Source of the DNA: Aphelocoma coerulescens
Lineage: Eukaryota > Chordata > Aves > Passeriformes > Corvidae
Reading direction: 5' to 3'
DNA length: 64,000 bases
Assembly (NCBI RefSeq): GCF_041296385.1
Contig: NW_027183596.1
Coordinates: forward strand, 1 to 64,000
The position numbers and the translations under genes are program-made. This document shows positions 9,501-17,298 of the stretch, piece by piece (positions within the stretch are counted from its first letter, which is position 1; each line of letters opens with the position of its first letter). Under the pieces are notes generated by a model. That model was not told the origin of the DNA and made no database searches. It saw nothing but the letters and a program-made list of their open reading frames with translations.

Positions 9501-9672
9501 GTTTCCCTTCTGGGGATATGGGATACTGCTTGATCCTTATTGGAATTTCTGGATCTTTTATGGGTACGGAGAAGGGCGGAATGTTCAGTTGGCCCACACT
9601 GTCAGGTGTGTACCATACCTCAGGGTTAATCTCCTTTTCATCCTCTACTCTTAAGGGGGCATAGTTTGATTC
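6502..9672 (-). CDS. pol: Pol polyprotein: reverse transcriptase, RNase H, integrase
   Basis: Uninterrupted frame; numbering here is from the codon at 9597 (1,031 codons), with the open frame reaching back to 9672. RT: KQYPIS entry motif, LKDAF (first Asp about 112), LPQGFTESP, and YVDD at 181-184. RNase H: Asp 484 (FVDGSS), Glu 524 (CELYAV), Asp 545 (YTDSKY) and Asp 615 (NNAADQEA), a complete DEDD set. Integrase: HX3H at 692-696 with CX2C at 726-729, then D758, D816 and E852 (D,D-35-E), and a C-terminal WEGPY module near 974. It would be made only as part of a Gag-Pro-Pol fusion, since there is no ATG at its start. The join to protease is broken by a one-base frame offset. The stop codon is shared with the start of the next ORF (ATGA). 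All catalytic residues are present. Confidence 0.96.
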   Translation of the reverse strand, partial: ESNYAPLRVEDEKEINPEVWYTPDSVGQLNIPPFSVPIKDPEIPIRIKQYPISPEGKRGLKPEIDRLISKGLLEPCMSPFNTPILPVKKPDGSYRLVHDLREINKRTVARFPVVANPYTLLSRLGPENHWYSVIDLKDAFWACPLDENSRDYFAFEWEDPDTHRRQQLRWTVLPQGFTESPNLFGQALEQILQEYQTRENITLIQYVDDLLIAGRKEEEVREESIKLLNFLSLKRLKVSKAKLQFVEEEVKYLGHYLSKGEKKIDPERVKGILSLPPPRSKRQVRQLLGLVGYCRQWIDNYSTKVKFLYNKLSHDGLLKWSREDERNLEQLQQDLINAPVLSLPDLKRPFYLFVNIENGTAYGVLTQDWARRKKPVGYLSKLLDPVSKGWPTCLQAVVACALLVEEARKITFNGELKVLSPHNIRGILQQKAEKWITDSRLLKYEGILLDSPKLTLEVTTLQNPAQFLYGEPNENKLAHDCMLTIKEQTKIRPDLEEEELEEGERLFVDGSSRVIEGKRVSGYAIIKEEGSEVLESGPLSRSWSAQACELYAVLRALRLLKNKTGTIYTDSKYAYGVVHTFGKIWEERGLINSQGKDLVHQELIRQLLQALWEPRRIAVVHLRGHQKGIDFRSRGNNAADQEAKRAALLVIRQVQDKNQPKEKFPNKTRCIYSFTEQEKEKLSQMGLKENSEGEWKLPDGRVALPKSIAVEILQRIHSQTHWGTQALADQFAAKYMCIGIYNLAKQIVKGCITCLKVNKAYLRERPLGGRPLAHRPFANIQLDFTELPKVRRSKYLLVIVDHLTHFVEAFPTARATAQTVVKVLLENIIPRYGIIETIDSDRGPHFVSKIIKEVMGIMGIKWKYHTPWHPQSSGRVERMNGEIKKQLTKLMLETKLSWVKCLPLALLNIRTQPRSDMGISPFEMLYGMPYNVGEPQDHPNLRDQNMNHYIITLMRYREELWKKGMITQRPPLELKLHQIQPGNWVLIKSWKETSLTPQWEGPYLVLLTTKTAIRTAEREWTHASRIKGPVEKPSPQWQVTSPPGDLKLKIQRKDCK

Positions 9673-10024
9673 TCAATTCTTTATTAATTACCTCTAGGTT
9701 TATTTCCAATTCTACTATGAGATCTCTACCCATGAGGTTATACTCTGCTTCTGGTGCCAACAAAAGGCTTCCTATTCCTATTTTTGATTCGGTTTCTATT
9801 AGGACATCTTTAATAACAGGGACCTCAAAAGGTTCACCCTTGGCACCCACTACAAGGGCAGTGTCTCGGGAGACTTTACACCCAGATGGTAAAACTTGGA
9901 TAGTTGATCTTTCTGCTCCCGTATCTACCAGGAATTCAAATTCCTGGCATTGGGGACCGACTTTTATTTTTATCAAGGGCTCTGGATGTTTCTTGGTCCC
10001 CAGTAAGTAGAGCCCCTGACCCCT
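9638..10024 (-). CDS. pro: Retroviral aspartic protease, read through from gag; out of frame with pol
   Basis: In the gag frame immediately after the UAG. The active-site motif LVDTGAERST lies about 34 codons after the stop, and the second conserved motif appears as NLMGRDLI near the C-terminus; both are expected of gamma-type proteases of about 120-130 residues. It ends at a TGA (9638-9640), whereas in gammaretroviruses protease runs uninterrupted into RT. The pol frame opens at 9672 and is displaced by one base in the +1 sense. The overlap includes a five-base homopolymer (9655-9659), a plausible place for a length change. A simple inactivating indel is the most economical reading. A programmed +1 shift is possible but unusual for retroviruses. 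Confidence 0.9.
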   Translation of the reverse strand, partial: RGQGLYLLGTKKHPEPLIKIKVGPQCQEFEFLVDTGAERSTIQVLPSGCKVSRDTALVVGAKGEPFEVPVIKDVLIETESKIGIGSLLLAPEAEYNLMGRDLIVELEINLEVINKELRIKLCPLKSRG

Positions 10025-10027
10025 CTA
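10025..10027 (-). promoter_or_regulatory. Gag UAG readthrough codon with MLV-like context
   Basis: The gag frame ends GAT TAG AGGGGTCAGGGG, and translation in the same frame leads straight into protease. The purine-rich context after UAG, including GGTCAGGG, closely matches the known gammaretroviral readthrough element, which additionally uses a downstream pseudoknot. I did not fold the downstream RNA. Confidence 0.8.
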
Positions 10028-11464
10028 ATCTTCTTTAAACATCTTTTCATCTCTTATCCTCTTTCTGCAATCCCTTCTGATGTGTCCCTTCTCCCCACAA
10101 TAAAAACATACGACTGCTTCCCTCCTTTCTACCCTCTGATTTCCCTCTGTGTTCCTAGGGGCCTTTCTGGGCATCTGCCCCATTCGGCGGGGAGAGTCTT
10201 GTTTTCTGCTTTCCCTTACTGCTGCCACCATCATTCTGACTTGTCTCTTGTGATTCTCTTCATCCCTCCTGACATATACTTTCTGTGCTTCTCTCAACAA
10301 TTCATCTAATCCTCTCTCCTGCCAATTTTCTAGTTTTTCTAGCTTCTTCCTGATGTCATCCCATGATTTGGCTACAAATTGAGTTTTCAGAAGTGCCTGA
10401 CCCAACTGTGTATCTGGGTCCAGGCCTGAATACAGCTGTAGATTCTTTCTTACTCTTTCTAGCCAATCTGTTGGAGTTTCCTCCTTTCTCTGCCTCTCAT
10501 TAAAGGCCTTATTTATGTTTTGTCCTTTTGGTACTGCCTCTCGGACCCCTTGTATAACTATTGTCCTTAAGTTCTGCATATGAGTTCTGTGTGCTGGATC
10601 CTGATGATCCCAATTAGGGTTTTGTAAAGGCCATTTGATATCTGCCTGTGGGCCCTGAGCATGTTGGGCATCCCAAATTCGCATTCCCGCTCGCCTAATC
10701 ATGTTCTTTTCTTCTGCAGTAAAAAGAATATTTAGAATTGACTGCAGCTCATCCCAGGTGTATATATTAGGGCCTAAAAATTGATCTAGCTTCTCTGCAA
10801 CTCCCAGGGGGTCTTCTAATAGGTTCCCCATTTCCTTCTTAAAGTCCCGCACATCTCCAGAGCTAAGGGGAACTGAAATAAAGCCAATTCCTGGTTGGGG
10901 TCCCCCCATAGGCATTTCTCTTAATGGATAAAGGTTATGACGTCTAGCTCTGCTCCTTGTCATTGGTCCCTCCCGTTCAGGTTCAGGATTCCCTTCTTCT
11001 TCCTCTAGGGGCTGCTCAGGGAGTGGGAGTGGGGGTGCCTGTGGGGCCTGCGGAGGTATATAGGGGGGTGGAATCATCGGAACTTCCTCTTTCTTTTTAT
11101 CTTTTCTTCTTGCCCCTGAGTCTTCAGATTTTTCCTTTAAAGTAAACAGGAGTACCCCAGGGGTCTCTATCCATATTTTTGCATATTCACTCTCTTCTCG
11201 ACTAAAAGGAGTTTTGGTTTTTACCCATAAATTCAAATCCTGTCTCACCCAGTCCTCGTAGGACCCAAATATAGGCCAAAATACGTTTCGTGATATCTGC
11301 TTTCCTCCCCAGACCTCTATGCAATAATAAATCATCTTGGCCTTATCTTTATTCTGTGTACTCGAATAATGCCTCCAATTATTCAATAAAAGCCCTAACG
11401 GACTATCCTCAGGTACTGGGGGAAACCTTATGGAACTAGAGGGCTTGCTTTTCCCCTGTCCCAT
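10025..11464 (-). CDS. gag: Gag polyprotein (MA-p12-CA-NC), 479 codons
   Basis: Structural polyprotein. The ATG at 11464 begins MGQGKSKPSS, an N-myristoylation signal, so I prefer it to the GTG-initiated extension of 30 codons in the same frame (to 11554). Order of regions: MA about 1-110; a proline/acidic linker with a PPPY late-budding motif at 132-135; CA from about 180, with a gamma-type major homology region about 320-350 (ETPTDWLERV); and NC with one zinc knuckle CFYCGEKGHIRRDC at 453-466. A Lys/Arg/Glu-rich charged segment precedes NC, as in MLV-type CA. The length is slightly under the usual 500-540 residues of gammaretroviral Gag. No internal stop or frameshift is seen. Confidence 0.95.
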   Translation of the reverse strand: MGQGKSKPSSSIRFPPVPEDSPLGLLLNNWRHYSSTQNKDKAKMIYYCIEVWGGKQISRNVFWPIFGSYEDWVRQDLNLWVKTKTPFSREESEYAKIWIETPGVLLFTLKEKSEDSGARRKDKKKEEVPMIPPPYIPPQAPQAPPLPLPEQPLEEEEGNPEPEREGPMTRSRARRHNLYPLREMPMGGPQPGIGFISVPLSSGDVRDFKKEMGNLLEDPLGVAEKLDQFLGPNIYTWDELQSILNILFTAEEKNMIRRAGMRIWDAQHAQGPQADIKWPLQNPNWDHQDPAHRTHMQNLRTIVIQGVREAVPKGQNINKAFNERQRKEETPTDWLERVRKNLQLYSGLDPDTQLGQALLKTQFVAKSWDDIRKKLEKLENWQERGLDELLREAQKVYVRRDEENHKRQVRMMVAAVRESRKQDSPRRMGQMPRKAPRNTEGNQRVERREAVVCFYCGEKGHIRRDCRKRIRDEKMFKED

Positions 11465-11850
11465 CCTCTGGAGTGCCTTCAGGCGTTCTGTGTGTGGAAT
11501 CACTCGCTTCCCCTGGTTCGTGGCCCACGCCCTCGCGGGCAATGGGAGCCGCACTACTGAGGGTCCACACTCGCTTGGGGAGTCTGGCTGCCGGCCCCCC
11601 TCTCACACACCACACTCGCCACACTCCAGGATACCCGACCTCGACCGAATGGATCCCTTTTCCGCAAATACTCACGCTTCCGGCGTCTTCGTCCGGACCT
11701 CTGTGCACAAAGTTTATGGGGTCGACCGGTTCCCTTTGCTTAATGCCTTGAGTTTAGGTTCGTCGGTGGGAGCGAGGTAAAGACTGAAGATACCGAGGCC
11801 ACCAGAGGTGGGGCGCCTCCCCGATATCTCTGTCTTACCGTACCATTCCC
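11465..11850 (-). promoter_or_regulatory. Proviral 5' leader (untranslated, packaging and splice-donor region)
   Basis: 386 bp between PBS and the gag ATG. On the minus strand it holds two splice-donor-like sites: GGTAAGA with GT at 11837-11838, and GCGTGAGTATT with GT at 11674-11675. Either could generate the subgenomic env mRNA. The rest presumably contains the RNA packaging signal, which cannot be delineated by eye. Confidence 0.7.
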
Positions 11851-11868
11851 ATCCGAGTCACGGCACCA
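11851..11868 (-). promoter_or_regulatory. Primer binding site, tRNA-His type
   Basis: The minus strand reads TGGTGCCGTGACTCGGAT, 3 bases after the LTR terminal CA. This is the complement of the 3' end of tRNA-His, as used by HERV-H-type elements, and it matches over 18 bases. Most exogenous gammaretroviruses use Pro or Gln primers. Confidence 0.92.
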
Positions 11869-11871
11869 AAT

Positions 11872-12337
11872 TGTGATTGATGGAGGCAGACAAAGAGGTT
11901 TAATCAAATTAGAGAATTTATTAATTACAGCAAGCAAGGCATAAGCAAAATCAGCGCTGGGCGACAGGGGAGTCCCCGCTCCACCGAATTGCTGCAGGGG
12001 TTTGCAAATTTCAGTCCTTCTTTTATGCAGGATCGTTTCCTGTTAACTCTTCTTTAAGGGAGTACTCTGCGCATGTGTGAACTTGTTGCTAGGGGGTCGT
12101 TTTTTGCCTTCTGGTGGTCGATGGCTGAAGGCTAGTAGTCTTCTTCAAGTGCCCTCTGGGTGACCTTTTCCATATTTGGTCAGTTAGTATCCCCTGCTTT
12201 TCTTCCTGGAGCTTAAACAATAGTACACTTACAGCACTTACAACCTTTACATATAGATTTGTTAAGACATTTCCTGTTATGTACATTGTGGCCTGTGTCA
12301 GCTCTTTTCAATGAACAAAATACCCTCATTTATTACA
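11872..12337 (-). repeat. 5' LTR of the provirus (466 bp), promoter
   Basis: Canonical TG...CA ends on the minus strand. A TATA-like box CATAAAAG (minus) lies at 12020-12027 and a polyadenylation signal AATAAA at 11917-11922, about 100 bp apart. This places U3 at about 12337-12030, R starting about 25 bp after the TATA box, and a short U5. It is the presumed promoter of the whole provirus. Confidence 0.96.
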
Positions 12338-12341
12338 ATCA
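12338..12341. repeat. Target-site duplication, right (ATCA)
   Basis: Matches 3414-3417 on the other side of the provirus. Confidence 0.85.
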
Positions 12342-14340
12342 GAGCGAAAGAAAGCTGTAGTGCATGTTGCACAGAGAGAATCAGGTGTTGCCGAGTAAGT
12401 CACTCTCCATTCCCACTGATTTTTGCTGGGATGGGATTCTATCTTGTTTTCTGTGGCGTAAATGACATATATGGAGCAAGGAGTCTGGGCAAAAGCATCC
12501 AATTGACAAGGTGCAGTACAGGTAATGTTATAGCAGTAGCAATTTGTCAAATTAAGAATGGCAGTTAAGTTTACAGGATTTTATTTCCAGAGGTTTATGA
12601 GAATGTGGTGAAACTTGTTTTTTCCTTTTGCCTGTATGTGTAAGTAATGAGCTGTATATTATCTATGCATCTTAAAAGAAATTTCCAGTTAGCAGGAAGT
12701 TTAAGGGATTACTTTGATATCATTGCAGTGCTCCAAGCAGTGTCCCACTAATGTCACCCTTGAAAACTGGAATGTGAAGGACCAACAGCTTGCTCATCTT
12801 CATGCCTGGGTCCCTTTGTTGCATGCATGGCAGTGCTGTTAAATTTGTTTCTTCCAGAATTAAAAAAAAAAAAAAAAATTGGAGGATTGTTGGGGGTGTG
12901 TATTGGATTAACTTTTGTCCTGATATTTCCTATTTATTGCTACTCTGTGGTCAATGTCACCGCTCAAGTTTGAAGATCCCCTCTCAAATCTCTGTAGTAT
13001 GCTGGGAATTTCAAATATAGAAGTGTCAATATTTGCAAAAGATTGGGTTAACTAAAATCGAATGGGAAAACACAGCCAAAGCTTCCGGTAATTACTTGGA
13101 GCAGTAACCAAGTTGTTTGGTTGGATGATTGTAGGAAGAAAAGTTACAAATGCTCCCTTGAGGAGGGCACAAGAGGCTGAGCAACTCCCAGACTGCCTTA
13201 GATCTGCCTAAGGAAAAGAATCCATGCCAGTGCTGTGGTGTATAACCATTGTGGATTGTCAGCATTCCATTTCCGGATGGAATGGAGTGGGGAGAGGGGA
13301 ACTTGCAATACCTCTGGGAAGGGAGGATGCCTTCCCACCTGGGAAAGCTCTGTCACAAATGGCATTTCTGAGCTCAGGGCTCCATCTCTGCAGCATAAGG
13401 GTGGTTGCAAAGGAATGGGATTGCTCGGTTCCAGTTTCACTCTGACCGTGAGAATGTCAACAGGAGAATGTGCTGTTGCCTCGTGGTGGCAGCCAAACTA
13501 TTTGCTGCTCTTCCTTAGCAGTCTGAGGTTCTGATCATGTGTTAACCGAGAGCTGCACTGCCTCAATTGGTTCTATTCAATAATGCAGAGCCTTCACTCA
13601 AGGTTAGAAGTGATGTGCAGTTGAAGATAAAACTGTAATAGCATCTTTTTTCTGCTTTATTTCCTACAGGGTAAAGTCTCAATGTGTGTATCAAATCAAA
13701 AGCTGGCTTTACTTTTAGATGATGGATACAGATCTATGTTATGGCTAGTGGGCAGGTAATGAAACTATTTATTTTAAATGATGCTATCCAAACTTGAAAA
13801 ATATATTTTCCATTAAAAATGCAAAAAATTTTTGCCGTCTGAGGAAATGTAAAACGTGTGTTTTATCATCTTCCTGTAGTATAAATCAAACCAACAAAAA
13901 CTATCTAGTAAGTGTCTGTTGCACCAGCTACATCTCTATAAAGTAGCCTGGAAAGATTGGAGAATCAGTACAAGAATAAACCAAAGGAAAGTCTTCTGAG
14001 AAGAGGGAGTGAAAACAGGAAACAATGAGTTCCGAAGGGAAAAGTATAAAAGAGAGAAACAATTGCCAATGTTTTTGCAAAAATAAAAGAAGGACAAAGA
14101 TGTGTGGTTACATCTTGTAGCTAGAGGATCTTGAGAATTGTATTGTATATTTTAAAATTCTAATCTGGACAGAGACAATGTGTAATCCAGGTTATGAACT
14201 AATAAGAGTTGTAAGAGTTATGAGGCATAGTCACGATAAAAGTTGTGAGAATGAGCTGAAACAAACTCTGTGTCCACTGTAAAAGAGTTCCAGAAGAGAT
14301 GATGAACTCATGGCTGGCATAGAGCAGTCGAGTTACGAAG
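12342..14340. other. Unassigned host sequence (intergenic or intronic)
   Basis: AT-moderate sequence with no recognised gene apart from one exon-like segment at 13670-13755. A 17-base A run at 12862-12878 is not clearly the tail of a retrocopy, because I recognise no source upstream. Short open frames on both strands have no motif support. Confidence 0.5.
13670..13755 (+). other. Candidate orphan exon (86 bp)
   Basis: Preceded by a pyrimidine-rich tract and CTACAG (acceptor-like, ending 13669) and followed by GTAATG (donor-like, from 13756). One frame is open across all 86 bases (28 codons plus 2 bases). I do not recognise the 28-residue product. Splice-like borders around an open frame of this size can occur by chance, so this is a weak call. 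Confidence 0.3.
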
Positions 14341-14356
14341 CCTTTCTTGTTTCAGC

Positions 14357-15801
14357 AGGATAGAGAAAAGAGGAGGCCTCCAGTAAGGCGCTCCCAGAAG
14401 CCAGAGGCAGAGCAGCGATTGTCCTGGAGCTGCCAGTTCCCTGACCAAGGTTCCAAGAAGGATGGGGCGGTACCAGAGGAGAAGACTTTGGGTGTGGTGC
14501 TGGACAAAAGCCTCCAGCAGCAAAGGCAGATGTACCCATCTGCAGGGCACTTAGAGCCATCAGCAATGGAGAAGAAGGATGAGGATGAATTGCACAGGTC
14601 GGATCCTCCTGGCAGGAGATTTGACCATAGCCAGTACCCTGTGAGAGCTGCAGGACTGGAGACAGAGGAAGCCCTTTGGACAGGACTGGCTGCTCCCTCA
14701 GAGCCGCAGCTCTCAGCAGAAGCGGCTCATTGCTGAGGATGCACCTGGCCAGGAAGAGGCTTGCAGAGGAGTAGGAGTCCAGCTCATTGCAGTCAGGGAA
14801 TGGCTGAGGGATGTTTGCCAGCAGCAACTTTGCTGGAGGTGCCAGTTCCAGTCCGTGACTTGCAGGATGCTGTGGCGCTGCCATAGGAGAAGGCCTTTGG
14901 CCAACTCCATGGTGCTAGAGAAGGTCCTCGCGCAGCAAAGGCAGGTGTTTGCAGCTGCAGGGAATTCCCTGATGTCAGCAGTGGAGGAGCAGAATGAGGA
15001 GGATCTCCACACTTGGGATACTTGTGGCAGGAGCCTCCATCCTTGCCAGAGGCCCGGTGAGAACTGCCGGAGCACAGACGGAGGAAGGCCTTTGGACAGG
15101 TGCAAGGTAAGAATGATGCATGGTCCCCAGTCGTGGTGTGAGCAGGAACATTTCTTCCAAGCATCTCTGGCTTTTAGAATAGTTTCACTCTCAGGTTTGA
15201 ATAGCATGAGCCTGGAAAGCCAATAGTCTAAATGTTCAGATGTCTGCTACCCAATAGTAGACATGAACTCAAGTCTCTCCTAGCAACATCAGGCTTTTTC
15301 CCTAAGCCAAGTGCTGGGAGGGGAATTTCTTCTGCAAAACTCCTGTGCTTCTGCTGCTTGTTCCATTTTAGAAAGTTTTTCCATCGGCCCTGCCTTGATT
15401 GAATAGTCCTTTCTCTTCTAACTAGAAGCTGCAGGTTCTCTTCTTACAAGTTGTCTTTGTTTTGTTTGCCCAGAGACAGGAGTCCCTGCTCCCCCAGAGG
15501 CACGGCGATGTAAAGAAGCGGCTCGTGGCTGAGGATGCAGATGGGCAGGAAAGGGCTGGAAGTAAGAACTGGAGCCAGGCCGTGTCCAAGAAGATTTCCC
15601 CAGAGAAAAGCATCCCAGCAGCAAGTGACCTGGAGGTGCCAGTTGCCAGTCCATGACTCCAAGGATGCTGCGGCGCTGCCAAAGGTGAAGAGCCTGAGAG
15701 AGCTGCCAGACCAGATCCTGCAGCAGGAAAGGCAGATGTTGGCAGCTGCAGGGAATTCCCTGACATCAGCAGTGGAGGAGCAGGATGAGGAAGATCTCAT
15801 C
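14357..15801 (+). pseudogene. Tandem ~400-bp gene-like repeats with coiled-coil-like reading frames
   Basis: At least three diverged copies of one unit: A about 14357-14690, B about 14690-15110, C about 15470-15801. A to B is offset about 408 bp and B to C about 797 bp, as if one unit between B and C is lost or diverged. Shared landmarks are GAGGTGCCAGTT, a Gln-rich segment (LQQQRQM / AQQRQVF / LQQERQML) and SAVEEQxEEDL. Each of A and C is preceded by a good splice-acceptor-like tract (TTTCTTGTTTCAG near 14355; TTTGTTTGCCCAG near 15473) and B is followed by CAAGGTAAGA (donor-like, 15105-15114). Frames differ between copies and contain stops, so I call it a pseudogenised or intron-broken tandem-exon gene. 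The heptad-like Leu/Gln/Glu pattern suggests a coiled-coil protein. I cannot name the parent. Confidence 0.5.
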
Positions 15802-16257
15802 TCCACCCTTAACCCTCCTCCTCCTCGTCCTCCAGCACCTCGTCCACCGCCTCCTCCTCCTCATCCTCCTCCTCATCCTGCTCCTCCTTGTCCTCCTCCT
15901 TGTCCTCCTCCTAATCCTCATCCACCTCCTCCTCGTCCTCCTCATTCTCCTCATCCTCCTCCTCGTCCTCCTCGTCCTCCTCGTCCTCCTCGTCCTCCTC
16001 GTCCTCCTCGTCCTCGTCCTCCTCCTCCTCCTCCTCCTCCTCCTCCTCCTCGTCCTCCTCCTCCTCGTCCTCCTCCTCCTCGTCCTCCTCGTCCTCGTCC
16101 TCCTTGTCCTCGTCCTCCTTGTCCTCGTCCTCCTTGTTCTCGTCCTCCTCGTCCTCCTCGTCCTCCTCTTCCTCGTCCTCCTCCTCCTCCTCGTCCTCGT
16201 CCTCGTCCTCCTCCTCCTCCTCGTCCTCCGCCACCTCCTCCTCCTCCTTGTCCTCTG
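15791..16257. repeat. (TCC/TCG)n polypyrimidine trinucleotide tract
   Basis: About 460 bp, mainly of TCC and TCG/TTG triplets on the + strand. Because the period is three, all frames stay open (acidic Glu/Asp, Gly/Arg, Pro/Arg or Leu/Val runs), so these frames are not evidence of a gene. It directly follows the EEQDEEDL codons of gene-like unit C, so it may have grown out of an acidic coding repeat. Confidence 0.95.
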
Positions 16258-16274
16258 CGAAGGATGAGGGAAGA

Positions 16275-16575
16275 TGCGGACAATCAATATGATTGGTAGG
16301 CAAGCTTCGTTTATTAGTGATTCAGCGGTTACATTTATAGCCGGCTTTATTAGCTAATCATAGTTGTCTTTAGTTGATTGGATAATTCTTAAATGTTAAA
16401 TTTTCTTAGCTCTGCCCAGCTGTGGTTAGGGCTGTAACTCACATCTGTGTTTAACTAACCGCAAGATCCTATCATTGTCTAGCAGGCAGGCTCACGGTCC
16501 TGCTTACCACGATCATTCTTGTGGTTAGCTGCCGAGCTTGCAGCAGCTCTCGGCAGTTCTTAGGTTTCATGTCCT
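16275..16575 (-). mobile_element. Partial ERVK-like LTR (avian, short type)
   Basis: On the minus strand, CTATAAAT (16332-16339) is followed about 20 bp later by AATAAA (16310-16315), and the element ends in ATTGTCCGCA at 16275. This is the compact TATA-to-poly(A) arrangement of short avian ERVK/alpharetrovirus-related LTRs. The inner end looks like a true LTR terminus, but no matching terminus or target duplication is visible at the outer end, which seems truncated near the satellite boundary. No coding region accompanies it. Confidence 0.6.
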
Positions 16576-17298
16576 CTTTATTGCAGCCATCCTTCCACAC
16601 GCTGTGTCAAAATGGCCGCTGGCTTCCACGAGCCCCCGCAGTGTCCCAGTGGGCCCGTGGCTTTAGGAGTGGGTGGCTGGGAGTTGGTGCCCCACCAGCA
16701 GCTGGGGGAGAAGCAGCAGGGACTGTGTGAGGACAGTGCCATGGCCACTTGTGTGGCCACTGGTGTCTCTGTGCCAGGCACAGCCGTGGTGTGTAACACC
16801 GGCTCCGGGTCCTTTGGCTGTGCAGGTGGCAGTCACGGCCTGGAGCAGGGCTGCTCCCGGGGGACAGCCTGGGGCAGGAGGCTGCTGGAGATTCATTCCC
16901 CACACGCTGCAGCTCCTTGTCATGAGGTGCTCGGAGTGATTGGAAAGGCTGTTGGCAGCAGGCAGTTCTCTGGGTTCGAGCTGTGGAGCTGTCAGCGGGA
17001 ATGCAAAGGCCAATCTGGTGAGCCTTTTGTCCTGGTGCCTTTAGTGTGTGAGCAGTCCCTGGTGCCGTTGTCTTTGGATCCTGAGTGTGGGAGAGGCAAG
17101 GCTTAGGATGGTGCGTAGAGCTGAGAAGGAAAGTGCCGAGAGCAGCGTGTGTGCTGCTGCTTTGAGGGGTGCAGTTGAAGTTGTAGGCAGCAAGAGCTTT
17201 CTCAGCTGGCCCTTTTGTGAGCTCTGCTTTTGCCAGATGACTTCCATCTTACCCTCTTACCATCTTAGCCTCTCATTTTTGCATATCCCAAACCCCCT

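Larger units (their letters stand above)
3418..12337 (-). mobile_element. Full-length gammaretrovirus-like endogenous provirus (8,920 bp)
   Basis: Complete proviral structure on the minus strand: 5' LTR (11872-12337), tRNA-His PBS, leader with two splice-donor-like sites, gag, UAG, pro, pol, an extra ORF, env, PPT and 3' LTR (3418-3883), flanked by ATCA duplications. A single CCHC zinc knuckle, a PPPY late motif, readthrough gag-pro organisation, a GPY-type integrase tail and an Env with CWLC and CX6CC motifs all place it with gamma-type (class I) retroviruses. LTRs differ at 2 of 466 positions (3539/11993 and 3831/12285), so insertion is recent in evolutionary terms. One coding break is visible, the pro/pol frame offset at 9638-9672. 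An in-frame stop also lies just upstream of the first env ATG. Whether this copy is fixed or polymorphic cannot be told. Confidence 0.97.

Noticed and set aside
4037..9664. + strand frames across env and pol (e.g. 5117-5482, 8204-8575)
   Set aside because: They are antisense shadows of the clear minus-strand retroviral genes.
9638..9675. Programmed -1 frameshift between pro and pol
   Set aside because: The pol frame lies in the +1 sense relative to pro, so a -1 slip would not reach it.
10025..11554. Longer Gag starting at 11554
   Set aside because: The 11554 start is GTG; the ATG at 11464 begins MGQGKSK, a myristoylation signal expected for Gag.
12862..12878. A17 run as a processed pseudogene or SINE tail
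   Set aside because: No recognisable source upstream and no flanking target duplication seen.
15535..16303. Proline-rich, acidic or Arg-rich proteins over the trinucleotide tract
   Set aside because: All frames of a TCC/TCG repeat are open; these are low-complexity translations, not genes.
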